Assembly (NCBI GenBank): GCA_021234155.1
Contig: JAJEKV010000310.1
Coordinates: forward strand, 293,190 to 357,189
Direction of reading: 5' to 3'
Length of the DNA stretch: 64,000 nt
Origin: Isoetes taiwanensis
Taxonomy: Eukaryota; Streptophyta; Lycopodiopsida; Isoetales; Isoetaceae
Shown here: positions 21,823-32,355 of the stretch, piece after piece
Numbering within the stretch: the stretch's first letter is position 1
How the letters are laid out: each line of letters begins with the position of its first letter
Position numbers and translations under genes: made by a program
Notes under the pieces: generated by a model
Told to the model about the DNA's origin: nothing
Seen by the model: the letters and a program-made list of their open reading frames with translations, nothing else
Databases searched by the model: none

Positions 21823-22918
21823 ATAACGTAATAAACGCTAGGGCGAAATTACTGTTAAATTTTGCATGTTTTATTTCATGCAATATTCTCCGCCACTTCG
21901 GTGGCGGTATACCTCTTCCCTCTTTGCCTGTTCATTCCGGCCCTGTTTGCCTGTTCATTCAGCTTCCTGTTTGCCTATTGCGCTATTATATTGCCGGTGT
22001 ATGGCTTTATACAAAGCGGAATCCCTGTTTCTTATTTGTTGTGCTTGGGGACCCGACTATTGCGTTGCTTCTTGTTTCCATGTTCGGTTTTGGAGCCGGG
22101 GTTCTATCTTGTTGCCATGTTAGATTCCGGACCAAGTATGGCGCTATGCAAAGCGGAATCCTGTTTGCCTGACCAATTAAAACCCGGCTATTGCGCACCG
22201 CTTCTTGTTGCCATGTTAGTTCGAGCGGTATGGCGATATGCAAAGCGGAATCGGCGGTTATGTTAGCCACGGAGGCTTAAGCATGCATGGGAGAACTCTG
22301 GCCATAGGTGAGGCGGGGTTTCTTGCTTTTTATTTTGTTTGGTGAAGATGATGTCGAGGGGAAGAGGCAACATTCGGGCATTACAAAGTTCAAGATGTTT
22401 TCTTGTGAAAAGCTCGAGGCGGGGTTTCTTGCTCTTTATTTTGTTCGGCAAAGGAGCAATCGCTAGCGATTTTATCATCGAATGACGTAAGCTTCTTGAC
22501 CAAAGGAACCCAAAAGCTTGCTTCTAGATGTTTAGATTACTACGACCGCTTAGATCAAAGTTTTCACATGCCGATAGCAAGCAAATGTTTTAAGATCTTG
22601 CATTTTTTGTCTCCGGATGGAATGCGGAATGATTTTGTTTGTCTTTTTTTTTTTGCATTTCGTTATCTTGTTGAATCGTGCATGGATCAAGCTATTCTTC
22701 AAGCTTTTGTATAAATGACTTTCTAAAAGGCCAAAAACTGGACCGCTTCTTGACCAAGTGATCGCCATAGCCACGATCATGTTAAGTAATTTTAATTTAA
22801 GCTGGCGTTTATTAAGATCTGTGTCGGCGGCGGGGGCATTTAAGCCCGCCACCTCCGGCCTTACCGGGCGGCGCCGTAGAGGCCTGCGGTAAATGCCCCC
22901 CGCCGACGATTCGTAGTC
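21823..22918. other. 1.1-kb sequence absent from duplicate copy B
   Basis: Copy B passes directly from the equivalent of 21822 to 22919, so this block is either an insertion in A or a deletion in B. It contains three spaced units of GTATGGC..TAT(A/G)CAAAGCGGAATC (about 22010, 22135 and 22228), repeated GTTTGCCTGTTCATTC, two GAGGCGGGGTTTCTTGCT units (about 22310 and 22420), and a GC-rich fold-back at its right end. No clean target-site duplication was found. It has no coding potential. Confidence 0.6.
22823..22907. repeat. 85-base GC-rich inverted repeat
   Basis: GTCGGCGGCGGGGGCATTTA at the left is mirrored by TAAATGCCCCCCGCCGAC at the right, with an inner GGGCGGCGCC segment. The whole could fold into one long stem. 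GC content is far above its surroundings. It looks like a minimal fold-back element. Confidence 0.75.
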
Positions 22919-23119
22919 CTTAAAGTACCCTTGTGTGACGTTGTCTTGGTGCCACAATACGATCAAATGTTTAATTTTGATACTTTTTAAGGATTGAGCT
23001 AATCCTGTTAATGTGTAGAAATAATAGGGTGTTATGGCCAGTTTGAAATACAGCAAGCATAGTATTGTAAATGTCGACTTTTTCATAACTATGGAGCTGT
23101 CAAATCTTCGGCCTTAGGA

Positions 23120-24223
23120 ATACTTGTTCATGACAATGGCATCTTCAATATCATAACCATTGTAACTCATCACATCAACAGTTGCATTCTGTCATGCACC
23201 AAGTTTATCAACTCAACCTGCAATACCAAAGGATTAGACATAATCAGACACAATCTAAAGGCAGATTTCTATCCCATATAGGTGCCACGTATACCAATCC
23301 AATGGACTTTGTAGTTCGCAGAGGCCTTTATGGATCAACTAGCAAGTAGAGTATGGTGTCGAGCCTGCTCACAGCTGTAACTGAAGAAACAATATAAAAA
23401 TCATATGATGAAAAAAAGCACAAAGAGAAAGAAAAAGAAAAAGAAATTTGAACAGTTTAACAGCTTTTGAAATTGACTGGCCAATTATATTAGTGGAGCT
23501 ATGGCTTTTAGAAATCTAAAATCAAGAATTCTCATGGACTAAAACCAATTTGTTTTGTCATCATGATATTTAAGCAGCCACATATACATGAAAATGTGAT
23601 TATAGAAGTGAGAACATATATAGAGATTCTCACCTGGTTATATGCAATATTGCCCATTGCTTGCTTACCCATAGCACATTTTATGTCACAAATTAGAAAA
23701 CCAGAGGATATCAAAATGTGCGTAGCATGTTATCAGGTAGTTCAAGGAAAGTAGATCCACATGCATCAAGCTGGGAAGCCTTAGAAATTTGTAACACCCT
23801 CATTGTTATAGGTGTACCATCTTTCTCAAATTTCCATTCTTACACAGTCTTTCTAGCTTCCAGATCTAGCCTTCTGACTCCAGTAGCCCTTCTGTCCTAC
23901 ATTGTTAATGGGATGGTTTTAGACTCGAACTTGGCTCTAATGTCTTGAAGGAAGTCCCATCTACTCAAAAAGTTGAAGTATGGCAATTTAAGAGCGTAGT
24001 CACTGAATAACTATGTGGCAAAGAACATTCACCGTACATATGGAATTGATCAAAGTATAAACATAACAAACCCTAATGAGTAAAGCAAGGTAATGTGGAG
24101 CTGTTTGATACAAAAAGAAATATTGTGATAACATGAATAACTTACCATTTTAAATTAGCTGATAATTGGCAATTGGAGTTGGATACTTGACCATCAGAGT
24201 CTCAGACCATCAGAACCTCTGCT
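23120..24223 (-). pseudogene. Unidentified pseudogene, copy A
   Basis: On the minus strand: a stretch ending KYPTPIANYQLI (about 24150-24180), then KLPYFNFLSRWDFLQDIRAK (about 23930-23990), an in-frame TAG, then [18 protein letters not shown] and [16 protein letters not shown] (about 23790-23890), and further fragments to 23120. The TAG is present in copy B as well, so the gene was already broken before the duplication or belongs to a dead family. Compared with B it holds 437 extra bases (23299-23735). The family is not recognised; it may be transposon-associated. Confidence 0.4.
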
Positions 24224-25120
24224 CTTGAATCACAGACCTTATAGAATTGATCTAATTAAGACAAAAAGGCAAAATACTCGTAGAGATAGCGATTAGTAGA
24301 AGCAAATACTCACAGTAGGACGTTAAGCTTCGTTCAAGAACATCCAACTCGAAAGGTAGCACAATCACTGGGTAACAGCACAAACTATATGCTAAGAAAC
24401 ACTCGTACAATGAAATCAAATAAGTAAAGCAAGGTAACGAGTATGGAACATTGAGGTCATATGAATACCATTTTGAAATAGCTGACATAGATGCTGATTT
24501 AAGAAGACAAGAAATAAGAAAGGCGAAAATAAGAAACAACCATGCCAAGAATTAAAACAAAAATGATATTTGAAAAACCAAAAATTAAAGAGGCATCTTA
24601 CCCGTATAGCTCTGAACGTGGAATTGTGCCCTTGATATGCTGTTAATCTGATTGGGAGTAAATCCCACAATTATAATGAAGATGCTTCTTCTGAAGGGAA
24701 AGGCAAAGTTTGGCTAGAAAACAAAGGACAAATCCAAAAGCTTTAAAAACCTACACTTCAGATAATCTACATTCTTAGGGCTCTAATTCGTCTTGCAGCT
24801 AAAGTTCATGTCATTGAAATATATGTTGAACCAACACGGCATCACATGTAGGTTGAAGCCAGACGAAAATAAGATTTAACCATTATTCAAGATCAAACTA
24901 AAAAAGCCGCGAGGCTAATGGCAATCTTAATCTAATCAAAGGACTATCCAATGCGATTTTCTGCCCATATTTCTCCGCATTGTTTTTAAAAAAAATGTCC
25001 AAAATAAGAAATCAGATGTTACCAAATTATTCTTCTAAAGCTCTGCCGATTTGAATTTGAGGATGCAACCAGCATGGCGTCTTTCCATCAGCGTGAAATC
25101 GGGCTGCATAGAGGCCATCT
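24224..25120. other. Spacer upstream of the aspartic protease
   Basis: AT-rich. A minus-strand stretch at about 24600-24670 (MWDLLPIRLTAYQGHNSTFR, then GTAAGA) looks like a first exon but nothing convincing follows. No promoter element was identified here apart from the TATA box just before the protease start. Confidence 0.3.
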
Positions 25121-25198
25121 ATGGAGCCATGTTGGCTGTCTATGGGTTTCAAGCCCTTGAAAGGAAAACCTAAAAGGCCAACTGAAAGGTTGAAAGAA

Positions 25199-25206
25199 TA
25201 TATAAG
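25199..25206 (+). promoter_or_regulatory. TATA box of the aspartic protease gene
   Basis: TATATAAG lies 48 bases before the preferred ATG at 25247, which would place transcription start near 25230 and give a very short leader. It falls inside the upstream in-frame extension, an argument against the 25121 start. In the truncated copy at 31.7 kb the upstream sequence differs. Confidence 0.5.
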
Positions 25207-25246
25207 CAATAGTGGCTATCTATGTAACAGCCTAGCCACCGGTGTC

Positions 25247-26563
25247 ATGGGTATCTTTGTGTTTTGGATCTTATTGTTAACGATGATCATTGGACACATA
25301 GCAGAAGCAAAAGAATATAAATTTACATTGCAACATATAGATGCAGATAGATCGATAGATGAGAAGCTAGCCCTTGGGTCCATAAAAAGCAAGCAAAAAT
25401 TCACAACCATGATGACCAAAATAAAAGGTCAACAAAATGATGCCTATCAAAGCAAAGTTTATTCTTTACCAACCGAATTCTCCTTTATGCACCTTCAAGT
25501 GGGTACTCCACCCAAAAACTTTACTGTAGTGATTGATACAGCAAGCGAACCGGTTTGGGTGCCATGCAAGCCTTGTTATCCTTGTAGCAATAGACATAAG
25601 CATTGTGGGTCATGTTCCTCCCCTGTGCTAGATCCTTCTCAATCCACTTCCTTTTCTCCTATCTCATGTGATGCCCATGAGTGTGAGTATTTACCAGGAT
25701 CATCTTGCCCTACTAAGGACAATAATTACAATACATATAAAAACTCTTGTGTATTTGAATATGGGTATGTAGCTGGTGATAGTGTTGGAGAATATGTCAA
25801 TGAAGCCATAACCATTATGTCCTCTTCAGGCCGAAGTCGAATCTCCAAGATAAATATAGGTTGTGCACATAGAATTGAAGGAACAGACGCTGCTAAAGGC
25901 ATTGTTGGATTGAATCTTGGCCCTAATACACTCATCTCACAACTACCTTTCTTGAAAGGAAAATTTTCCTATTGCCTCAACCACTATTCTAAGGATGCTC
26001 GTAGCATTTTGTTCCTTGGTGAAACATCGGCCTCGTCTACAAACTCTAGTCAGTCAATCCGCATCCTTGACAACCCAAACGACTCTTACCTAGTCCACCT
26101 TCAAAGCATAACCGTTGGAAATACTGTGATCTCAAGGTGCAATGCTTCTTTAGATCTCAACCTTGCAGACGGCACCCTCTTTGACTCGGGCACCCCATTC
26201 ACCGTTTTTACGACTTCTGTGTTCAATGCTATTAAAAAGGCTTTTGTTGATTCTTTGCCAGGTGTGCGTGTGATCGATAGTGACGATCTCTACTATGATC
26301 TCAATTATGATGTGTGCTTTGATGTTTCAAGAGTGCGTAATGTAAAGGTTCCAACCATGACCTTTAATTTTCATGGGGCATCATGGCAACCTCCACAAGA
26401 GAATTATGTGAGGTTTGAAGGCTCTCAAATGTGCTTGTTGATTTTAGGTGATGGTGATTCTGGAGGTGTAATAGGAAACATCATGCAACAAAACTATCTT
26501 TTTACTTTTGATGCCAAAGGGATGAAGATATCTTTTACAAGGGCAGATTGCAATAAATTCTAG
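25247..26563 (+). CDS. Nepenthesin-like (A1 family) aspartic protease
   Basis: Pepsin-like aspartyl endopeptidase of the plant nepenthesin/CDR1 type, probably secreted or vacuolar. The frame is open from 25121, but the ATG at 25247 is preferred. It gives 438 residues, starts exactly at a hydrophobic signal peptide (MGIFVFWILLLTMIIGHIAEA) and lies just after a TATA box. Domains: short prosegment; first catalytic motif IDTASEPVW (Asp at 25535); Cys-rich nepenthesin insert (CKPCYPCSN...CGSC); flap YGYVAGDSVGEY; second catalytic motif FDSGTPFT (Asp at 26183); C-terminal GNIMQQNYLFTFDAKGMKISF. The canonical DTGS is DTAS here: Gly to Ala beside the first catalytic Asp. That may weaken activity, though atypical plant members vary at this site. 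There are no introns and no frame damage, unlike everything around it. A broken copy of its 5' end lies at 31.71-31.88 kb. Confidence 0.9.
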   Translation: MGIFVFWILLLTMIIGHIAEAKEYKFTLQHIDADRSIDEKLALGSIKSKQKFTTMMTKIKGQQNDAYQSKVYSLPTEFSFMHLQVGTPPKNFTVVIDTASEPVWVPCKPCYPCSNRHKHCGSCSSPVLDPSQSTSFSPISCDAHECEYLPGSSCPTKDNNYNTYKNSCVFEYGYVAGDSVGEYVNEAITIMSSSGRSRISKINIGCAHRIEGTDAAKGIVGLNLGPNTLISQLPFLKGKFSYCLNHYSKDARSILFLGETSASSTNSSQSIRILDNPNDSYLVHLQSITVGNTVISRCNASLDLNLADGTLFDSGTPFTVFTTSVFNAIKKAFVDSLPGVRVIDSDDLYYDLNYDVCFDVSRVRNVKVPTMTFNFHGASWQPPQENYVRFEGSQMCLLILGDGDSGGVIGNIMQQNYLFTFDAKGMKISFTRADCNKF

Positions 26564-26592
26564 CATCATTAACTTGTTGTATAGCACTGTTG

Positions 26593-26598
26593 AATAAA
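26593..26598 (+). terminator. Likely poly(A) signal of the protease gene
   Basis: AATAAA 30 bases after the TAG stop, in AT-rich sequence. Confidence 0.5.
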
Positions 26599-27719
26599 CT
26601 AGCTCATTCATTCCTTTGTACTATGTATTATCTATTTCAAATAATACTTTAAGAGTCCTCAATTGCTTAAAGTTAAATCAATCCCTTCCAATCAAAGCGT
26701 TCCAATTAATGGATTTGTCACTGTTTTTGTAGGAACCCTTTTCCTAATGGATTATTGAAGTTAGTATATTTGTTGCCATTATAAAATAGAAATTTACCAT
26801 AGTGTCACTTGGTAAAACGATACTTCTAATGATTACTCTCTTATTTGGATAGAATAAGTATCTCATTATTTGAATGGAGTACTTCCTTAATTGGATTGAA
26901 ATGAATCGAATTGAATCAAATGGAATTAAATATTTTTATCGTCCACGGAGACCAATCCGCTTATGGGACCTAATAAAGGAGTGCAACAGACTTATTACTA
27001 TATGGATTTAAAAACCCCTTGCCCCAAAGGCTTTTCAAGGGGAAAACCGTGGCAGTACAATAAGAATGTAGACAAACTACTACAAATGTAACAAATGTAC
27101 AATGTGGGCCCCAATAAGAATCTTGATCACAAATCCCGTATAAATATACATCAAAGCAATATGTTGAGTGCCCGGTTGGACATAGCTAAAGCCCGCATAT
27201 CCATGGCCCCAATAAGGTATAATCCAAACATGAAATATGTTGAGTGCCCGAGGACATAGCTAAGCCCGCATATCAACAAGGTATAATCCCAACGATGTTG
27301 TTGTGCCCGATGTTGTAGCAACTTGTTTAACGACTTAACGTAGCATGTCTAGATTTGTTCATATATTAGACAGCTCTACAGAGTGTGACATTCAACTGCT
27401 CCCACTTGACAACACTAACAAACCATGTCTAAATGTGGCTCTCCAATCCATCTGTCTGTCTTAATTCGGAGATGGTGTGCACCTGTGTTAATCGAGGCAA
27501 TGGGTCTGCGCTTTTTCATAGGCAGATGAGTATGCAAGTAGTGTTGCAAGCTCTGATCCAATGTGGGATTTATGTGGTGCTGGTAATATGTTGTCGACTT
27601 ATTCAAGGGCATTGGCATCTCAAAGCACCTGTGCTCCTGCACACTCTACCTGGCCAGCCACTGCTCTCTTTTCCCTCCAATAAGCCTTGAGGCGTTGCAT
27701 CCCCATTGCCACGGTATAT
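26599..27719. other. Spacer with a short tandem pair
   Basis: No gene recognised. At 27161-27300 a unit of about 72 bases occurs twice: ATATGTTGAGTGCCCGGTTGG, CATAGCTAAAGCCCGCATAT and CAATAAGGTATAATCC, then again with small changes. Part of the unit (TTGTGCCCGATGTTGTAGC) recurs a third time at about 27300. Confidence 0.5.
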
Positions 27720-28112
27720 AATGATAAGAGGATGGGGGTTTGGGTGCATAATCACACGGGGGGTGATTTTGGGCATCGAGAGTTGTTGGATGGATATATT
27801 ACAAAGTTATTCTCCACTCTTGTCCATAGATAGCGATCCTCGTTTATGGGGTATGCTTGTACAAATTTTTATATATTGTTCAATGAGGTTTGCAAAATAC
27901 TATAAGGTTTAAGGTAATGTACTAAATGGTTTTGATTCTATACATGTATTATACGTTTTCGTTGAGTTTATACATGTATTATATGTTTTATACATGCAAG
28001 AATAGCTCTTGTCCTCCCCCTCCACAACCCTTCCAACCCCAGTGTGAATATGCACCTGAATCAAAAGGGGGTTTAAGGGGGGATTTGATTTAAAAGTGTG
28101 GAATGTAATAGT
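27720..28112. mobile_element. TIR element, first copy (relative of 35757-36101)
   Basis: The left part reads GGGGGTTTGGGTGCATAATC and the right part GTGTGAATATGCACCTGAATC then AAAAGGGGGTTTAAGG, so the ends are imperfect inverted repeats sharing TGGGTGCATA-TCACACGGG. The middle (TAGCGATCCTCGTTTATGGGG, then GCAAAATACTATAAGGTTT) matches the element at 35.8-36.1 kb. It has no coding capacity and is non-autonomous. Confidence 0.65.
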
Positions 28113-29112
28113 TTGTGTTAGCTCTAAAAAAATTGGCCCCTTCAGGCGGCCTTTAATACAAACCATTACATTACATACATATCAAAGGATTCTAGAGTTA
28201 AACACAAACCATTATGTTTCACACAAGCCAAAGAATTTCATAGTTAACGATGCAAACTATTACATTTTCTAGAGTTAACAAAAACCAAAGTGGATGACAT
28301 ATATAGCATATGTGTGATGATATTACAGATGTAGTAAAAACATTTTATTCATACCTTTATCTAAGAATTGAGAATATATAGAAGTAACATGCCAGGCTTG
28401 TATACTTCAATAAGGTTAGCGACCTAACATACGATAATCTTCATTGATCTTCCTATCAAACGATCTGTAGAGGGGGGTTAGCCTGTTTATTTCCGTGCGT
28501 AATTGCCTTCGCTGGTCTATGTCCAATCATGTGTGTGCATCACTGATGAAGTTCTCGATCAATTCAATGCATTATAAATTCGTTGCTTATTCCCATTGTT
28601 AATTGTGCATATGAAACAGAACAATTGTCAGTAGTTTATAAACACTAGTAATGCAATTGTCAACATGAATGCCCTATTGATAGTCTTGTTAATGGTTTAT
28701 TATGCATGTAGATATCATTCATAATGGATTTTAAAGGGGACGTTATCAACCAGGGTAAAGGTGTGAAAGGCGGCTTCATTTTAGGGTTTCATGATTTGGT
28801 TGAAGCAAGGTAAGGGTTCTTCAGTCGGTTTAGATGAGATGGGGGTAGTGATGTCTTTTTCTTACATTCAGCTACAATAGGGCAGTTGTCGGCCCAAATT
28901 CGAGGTGAGCAAAAATAGTCTCGAATCTTGAGCACAAGATCAGTCCGGTTGGGCTTTTGTGAGTTTGGAAAGCATGAAGTATGGCTTGATTTTGCATATG
29001 TATGGCAGAGACAAAGATGGATGTGGCCAAAATGAGCTCGAGAGACAAAGGTTTTTTTTTTTTTTTCTTTGGGTATCAGATTTCATTGAAGTATGGCATG
29101 AGCAGATTAGTA
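28113..29112. other. Spacer between TIR element and copy B
   Basis: CACAAACCATTA(C/T) words recur at about 28155, 28203 and 28250, suggesting a degraded tandem repeat. A poly-T run is at 29049-29066. No gene is supported. Confidence 0.35.
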
Positions 29113-29599
29113 TTGGATGTGGCGAACATTGCGAGGGACCACGTGCTTCTAAATCCGAACACATTAAAATAAGACACAAGAAAATGAAACATGAACCGGA
29201 AACAAAACGGGTGAAAGTGAAGAATAATGAACAAAATCTACTGTAAGGAATCTTAATGTTTAATCCATCATTTTGATGCCTACTATTTGATGCACATACT
29301 TTTTGCTTGTCAACAAAAAAAAAAATATTGTAGTCAACCAAGACTAGAATGAAGAACAGAGTTTACAAAAGAAAGCTTATTCTTTAATCCGAGGATGCCT
29401 GGAGATTGATGCCCATGTTTTTTGCGTGAAAAAAAAAGGCATCAACCTAAAAATACAAGTCTCTAACATTAAATACCATAACAAAAGCTATGGCTTCGTA
29501 CCAATATGTAGCAACAATTAGCCCGCCAGCAACAACAAAAATCGAGAAGACTAAAGTCTGGAGGACAAAAGTTTTGGGGTTTATCAAGTTCAGAAATAC

Positions 29600-31676
29600 C
29601 TTAGGAGAGAATTTGCAAAAGTGGGTTGCTGAAGGTAATGCTCGAGAACTTCGTTAAGTTTCTACTTGTGGTTGAGGCAGTTCCCACTGCTCCAGGGGCA
29701 AACCGTGATGTTCCTCACGATATTGCACGTCCGGACCTAGTGCACCATTAGGGAGGCTGCCCAATGAACCAGTGACTCAAGATGTCATGGAAGGCATTGC
29801 TCAGCCAGAGGAATCCCTGGAGAGCTTTCTGGTGAAGAGATTAAGTCTCTGGAGCGTGTAAAAATGCCAGATTTCTATGGCAAAGATGTCACGTCTGAGC
29901 AGGCAATGCATTGGTTCAAACAAATGAATTGTATTTTGCAGCCACGAGGAAAGGCGAGAATGCCCGACTGATGTATGCGACCTTGAAATTGAAGAAACTA
30001 ACAACTGCATGGTGAGACATCCACATGAACAATGGTGGTAAGAAATACTTGGAGGATTTTTGTTGCTTGTTCCGGCAAAAGTATGCACCTCACCATGATC
30101 GGCATCAGCGGGGATAGATCTGTTGAAAGAGCTCACTTAGATAGGATCTCTCTGGGATTATGTGACAAAGCTTAGGGCACTCTTTTCAAGTCTACCTGAG
30201 ACTACTGCCGAGATGCACATAGAACATTTTATAAATGGTCTGCAGTGTGACGATCCTATCAAGTCCAGAGCGTATGATTTGGTTTCATCAAATCACCGGT
30301 AGCTTTTGGTTAGGATGCACAACTACCACTCCAGGTAGTGGGTTCAAGTAACTATCAGGTCGGGGCGTGTGATTTGGTTTCACCGAATCATTGTGGCCTT
30401 TTAGGTTGGGATGCGACTACCACTCGGAGGTAGTGGATTCAAGTCCCATTGGGACCCTTAAATGTGATAGTATGATTTGAATAACTCATGTAATAGGGTA
30501 GGATGCTGCGGCTACCACTCGAGGTAGTGGATTCAAGTCCCATTCAAGACCCTTAAATGTGATAGTATGATTTGAATAACTCATGTAATAGGGTTTGGGG
30601 GTCCAGATGGTTGTCGTCACACTCTCGATTTTAGTGCCTTGCTTCGAGTTGGTCCGCACCCAATTCCGTAGGTTGCAAGCCTTCAAGGAGGAGGAGGGGG
30701 GCCTTGAGGGAGGATAGTATGACAATTAACTATTAGATCACGGGTATGTGATTTGGTTTCATCAAATCATTGTGGCCTTTTCGGTTAAGATGCACGTTAT
30801 CATTCCGGAGGTAGTGGGTTCAAGTCCTATTCAGGACTCTTAAATGTGACATGCGGGGATGCTAGCATTCAGTACATATTTGTTGCACGTACAACCTGCT
30901 GATTTTGATCTAGTTGTTCCAGATTATGCATACATATTTGTTACCATTACAACCCTGCTGATTTTGATCTAGTTGTTCAGATTAGCCACGTACAACCTGC
31001 TGATTTTGATCTAGTTGTTTGATTGCATTAAAAGCGGTAGGAAGGAGGAATCCAAAAGCCATAAAACTTTGCTAATTGGAAAGCAAAAAGGGCCGGGGTA
31101 ACCTCTCAAGGATCTGCTCCTTCGAAGAAGCAGAAGAATGATTCCAATGGGGGCAAGGCCAAGGAGGGTGATACCAAAACGGATAAGCCCAAGGGTGCTA
31201 TCGATGTGGGGTGGTAGAGCACTTTGTCTGGGAATGTACCAAGTCTTGCAAGAAATTTTTGGCTAGCGCCGCAAAGGTAAATAATAAGCAAGAGGTTAAG
31301 GCATTATCAGTTATCACTCGGAAGGAAATGGTGAGCCCTACTTCATGCTCTTATGTAAATAAAGTTATAAGATTGCTAGATAGAATCAATGACAAAAATG
31401 TGTTTGTTTTGGTTGATTATGGAAGCACTCATAATTTTATCTCTGCAAAAATTTAGCGCGCGATTTGGGGTTGGATTTGAGCGAGGTGGTCCGTATGTGA
31501 TTGAGACTGAGGCGAGGCCACAAACTCAGTATCATAGTGAGAAAGCAAGGGGTGTTTGCTTGGAGTTGTTGGATAAAGAGTCATGAGTTCTGACATCTAT
31601 GTGCATAGATTTGGACATTGCTACGTTGAAACGCTATGATGTCATTCTAGGCATGAGATGGCTTGTGATAGATAGT
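29600..31676 (+). pseudogene. Ty3/gypsy gag-protease remnant, copy B
   Basis: Keeps more of the capsid region than copy A: VKMPDFYGKDVTSEQAMHWF (about 29860-29920), then words equivalent to YATLKLK, a Phe/Cys-rich FCCLFRQKYAPHH and WDYVTKLRALFSSLPE (29960-30200), all with frame breaks. The protease reads FVLVDYGSTHNFISA (31400-31445). The catalytic Asp-Ser-Gly has become Asp-Tyr-Gly, whereas copy A keeps DSG. It ends with YDVILGMRWLV (about 31640-31670), exactly where copy A also leaves gypsy homology, so the truncation predates the duplication. Confidence 0.7.
30285..30880 (+). repeat. 95-bp tandem repeat with pol III B-box-like word
   Basis: GGTAGTGG(G/A)TTCAAGTCC recurs at about 30339, 30434, 30530 and 30815 (intervals 95, 96 and 285, i.e. 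three times 95). Each is followed by CCATT...ACCCTTAAATGTGA and preceded by CTACCACTC. The word matches the B box (GGTTCRANYCY) and the preceding GTAGTGG would complete a T-stem, so the unit resembles a tRNA-derived SINE tail or degenerate tRNA. No convincing A box or acceptor stem was found. Copy A has a single unit near 16075. Confidence 0.6.
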
Positions 31677-31708
31677 TAAAGTATAAAAAGTAATAGATAG
31701 ATAGTTGT

Positions 31709-31882
31709 CTATGTAATAGCCCTAGCCACCGGTGTCATGGGTATCTTTGTGTTTTGGATCTTATTGTTAACGATGATCATTGGACACATAGCGAAGTAAA
31801 AAGAATATAAATTTACATTGCAACATATAGATGCAGATAGATCGATAGATGAGAAGCTAGCCCTTGGGTCCATAAAAAGCCA
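31709..31882 (+). pseudogene. 5' fragment of the aspartic protease gene
   Basis: Nearly identical to 25220-25395: it starts just before the ATG (here 31737), covers the signal peptide MGIFVFWILLLTMIIGHIA and the start of the prosegment, and ends at GGGTCCATAAAAAGC. A TAA at 31797 stops it after 20 codons. It is joined on the left to gypsy protease sequence and on the right to the spacer equivalent of 17210, so it is a captured or recombined fragment, not a gene. Confidence 0.85.
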
Positions 31883-32221
31883 AGACAAGACTATAAAGTA
31901 ATAGATAGATAGTTGTCTATAAACAAGTATAAAAACTGATAAAAACTTCAGCATAAACAAGTTCAGCAAAAACTTTAGCATACCAGTTATCCTGAATCGG
32001 TGTCAGCCCCAAGGTTGTGCCAAAGATTCAAGTTACATTAGGTTTGGTCTGTGTATCTTTCGTCCCTTCTTTCTTTTTCTTTTCTTTTTTTTTTTTTTGT
32101 TTCAAATCCTTTCTTACGTTTCTTTTTTCTTTTATACGTTGTTTCTTGGTCCACATTAAAAAATGCTAAGGTGAACCTTAAAAATATAACTACGGTTAAC
32201 ACTACGTTAAAAATTTAAAAC

Positions 32222-32355
32222 ATGTATGGTGCCTAAGGCTAGAACGTTAAGAATGTTAATAAACGTTAAGAAGCAATGAATGTGTGGTGCCTAAGGCTTA
32301 TTAATAAACGTGAAGAATGTATATTATTACAATATCCATTAAGAATGTATATTAC
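32222..32355. repeat. AAGAATGTAT minisatellite, copy B (truncated)
   Basis: Left part of the array seen at 17500-17815; the rest and the following 1.7 kb are missing in this copy. Confidence 0.6.

Larger units (their letters stand above)
15027..24223. repeat. Segmental duplication, copy A
   Basis: The sequence from TTGGATGTGGCGAACATTG (15027) to CAGAACCTCTGCT (24223) recurs in the same order at 29113-39175. Shared blocks include the gag-protease remnant, the poly-T and AAGAATGTAT repeats, the MULE/FAR1-like pseudogene and the second pseudogene. Relative to copy B, copy A keeps an extra 1.8 kb in the transposase region (about 17660-19510). It also has about 1.1 kb extra at 21823-22918 and about 0.44 kb extra at 23299-23735. 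Long stretches are nearly identical; many of the small differences are 1-2 base indels. Confidence 0.85.

Noticed and set aside
22550-23086. 178-codon minus-strand ORF
   Set aside because: It crosses the GC-rich fold-back and the duplication junction at 22918, and the frame is not kept in copy B.
25121-25246. 42-residue N-terminal extension of the aspartic protease
   Set aside because: It would bury the signal peptide and include the TATA box; the later ATG starts exactly at the signal peptide.
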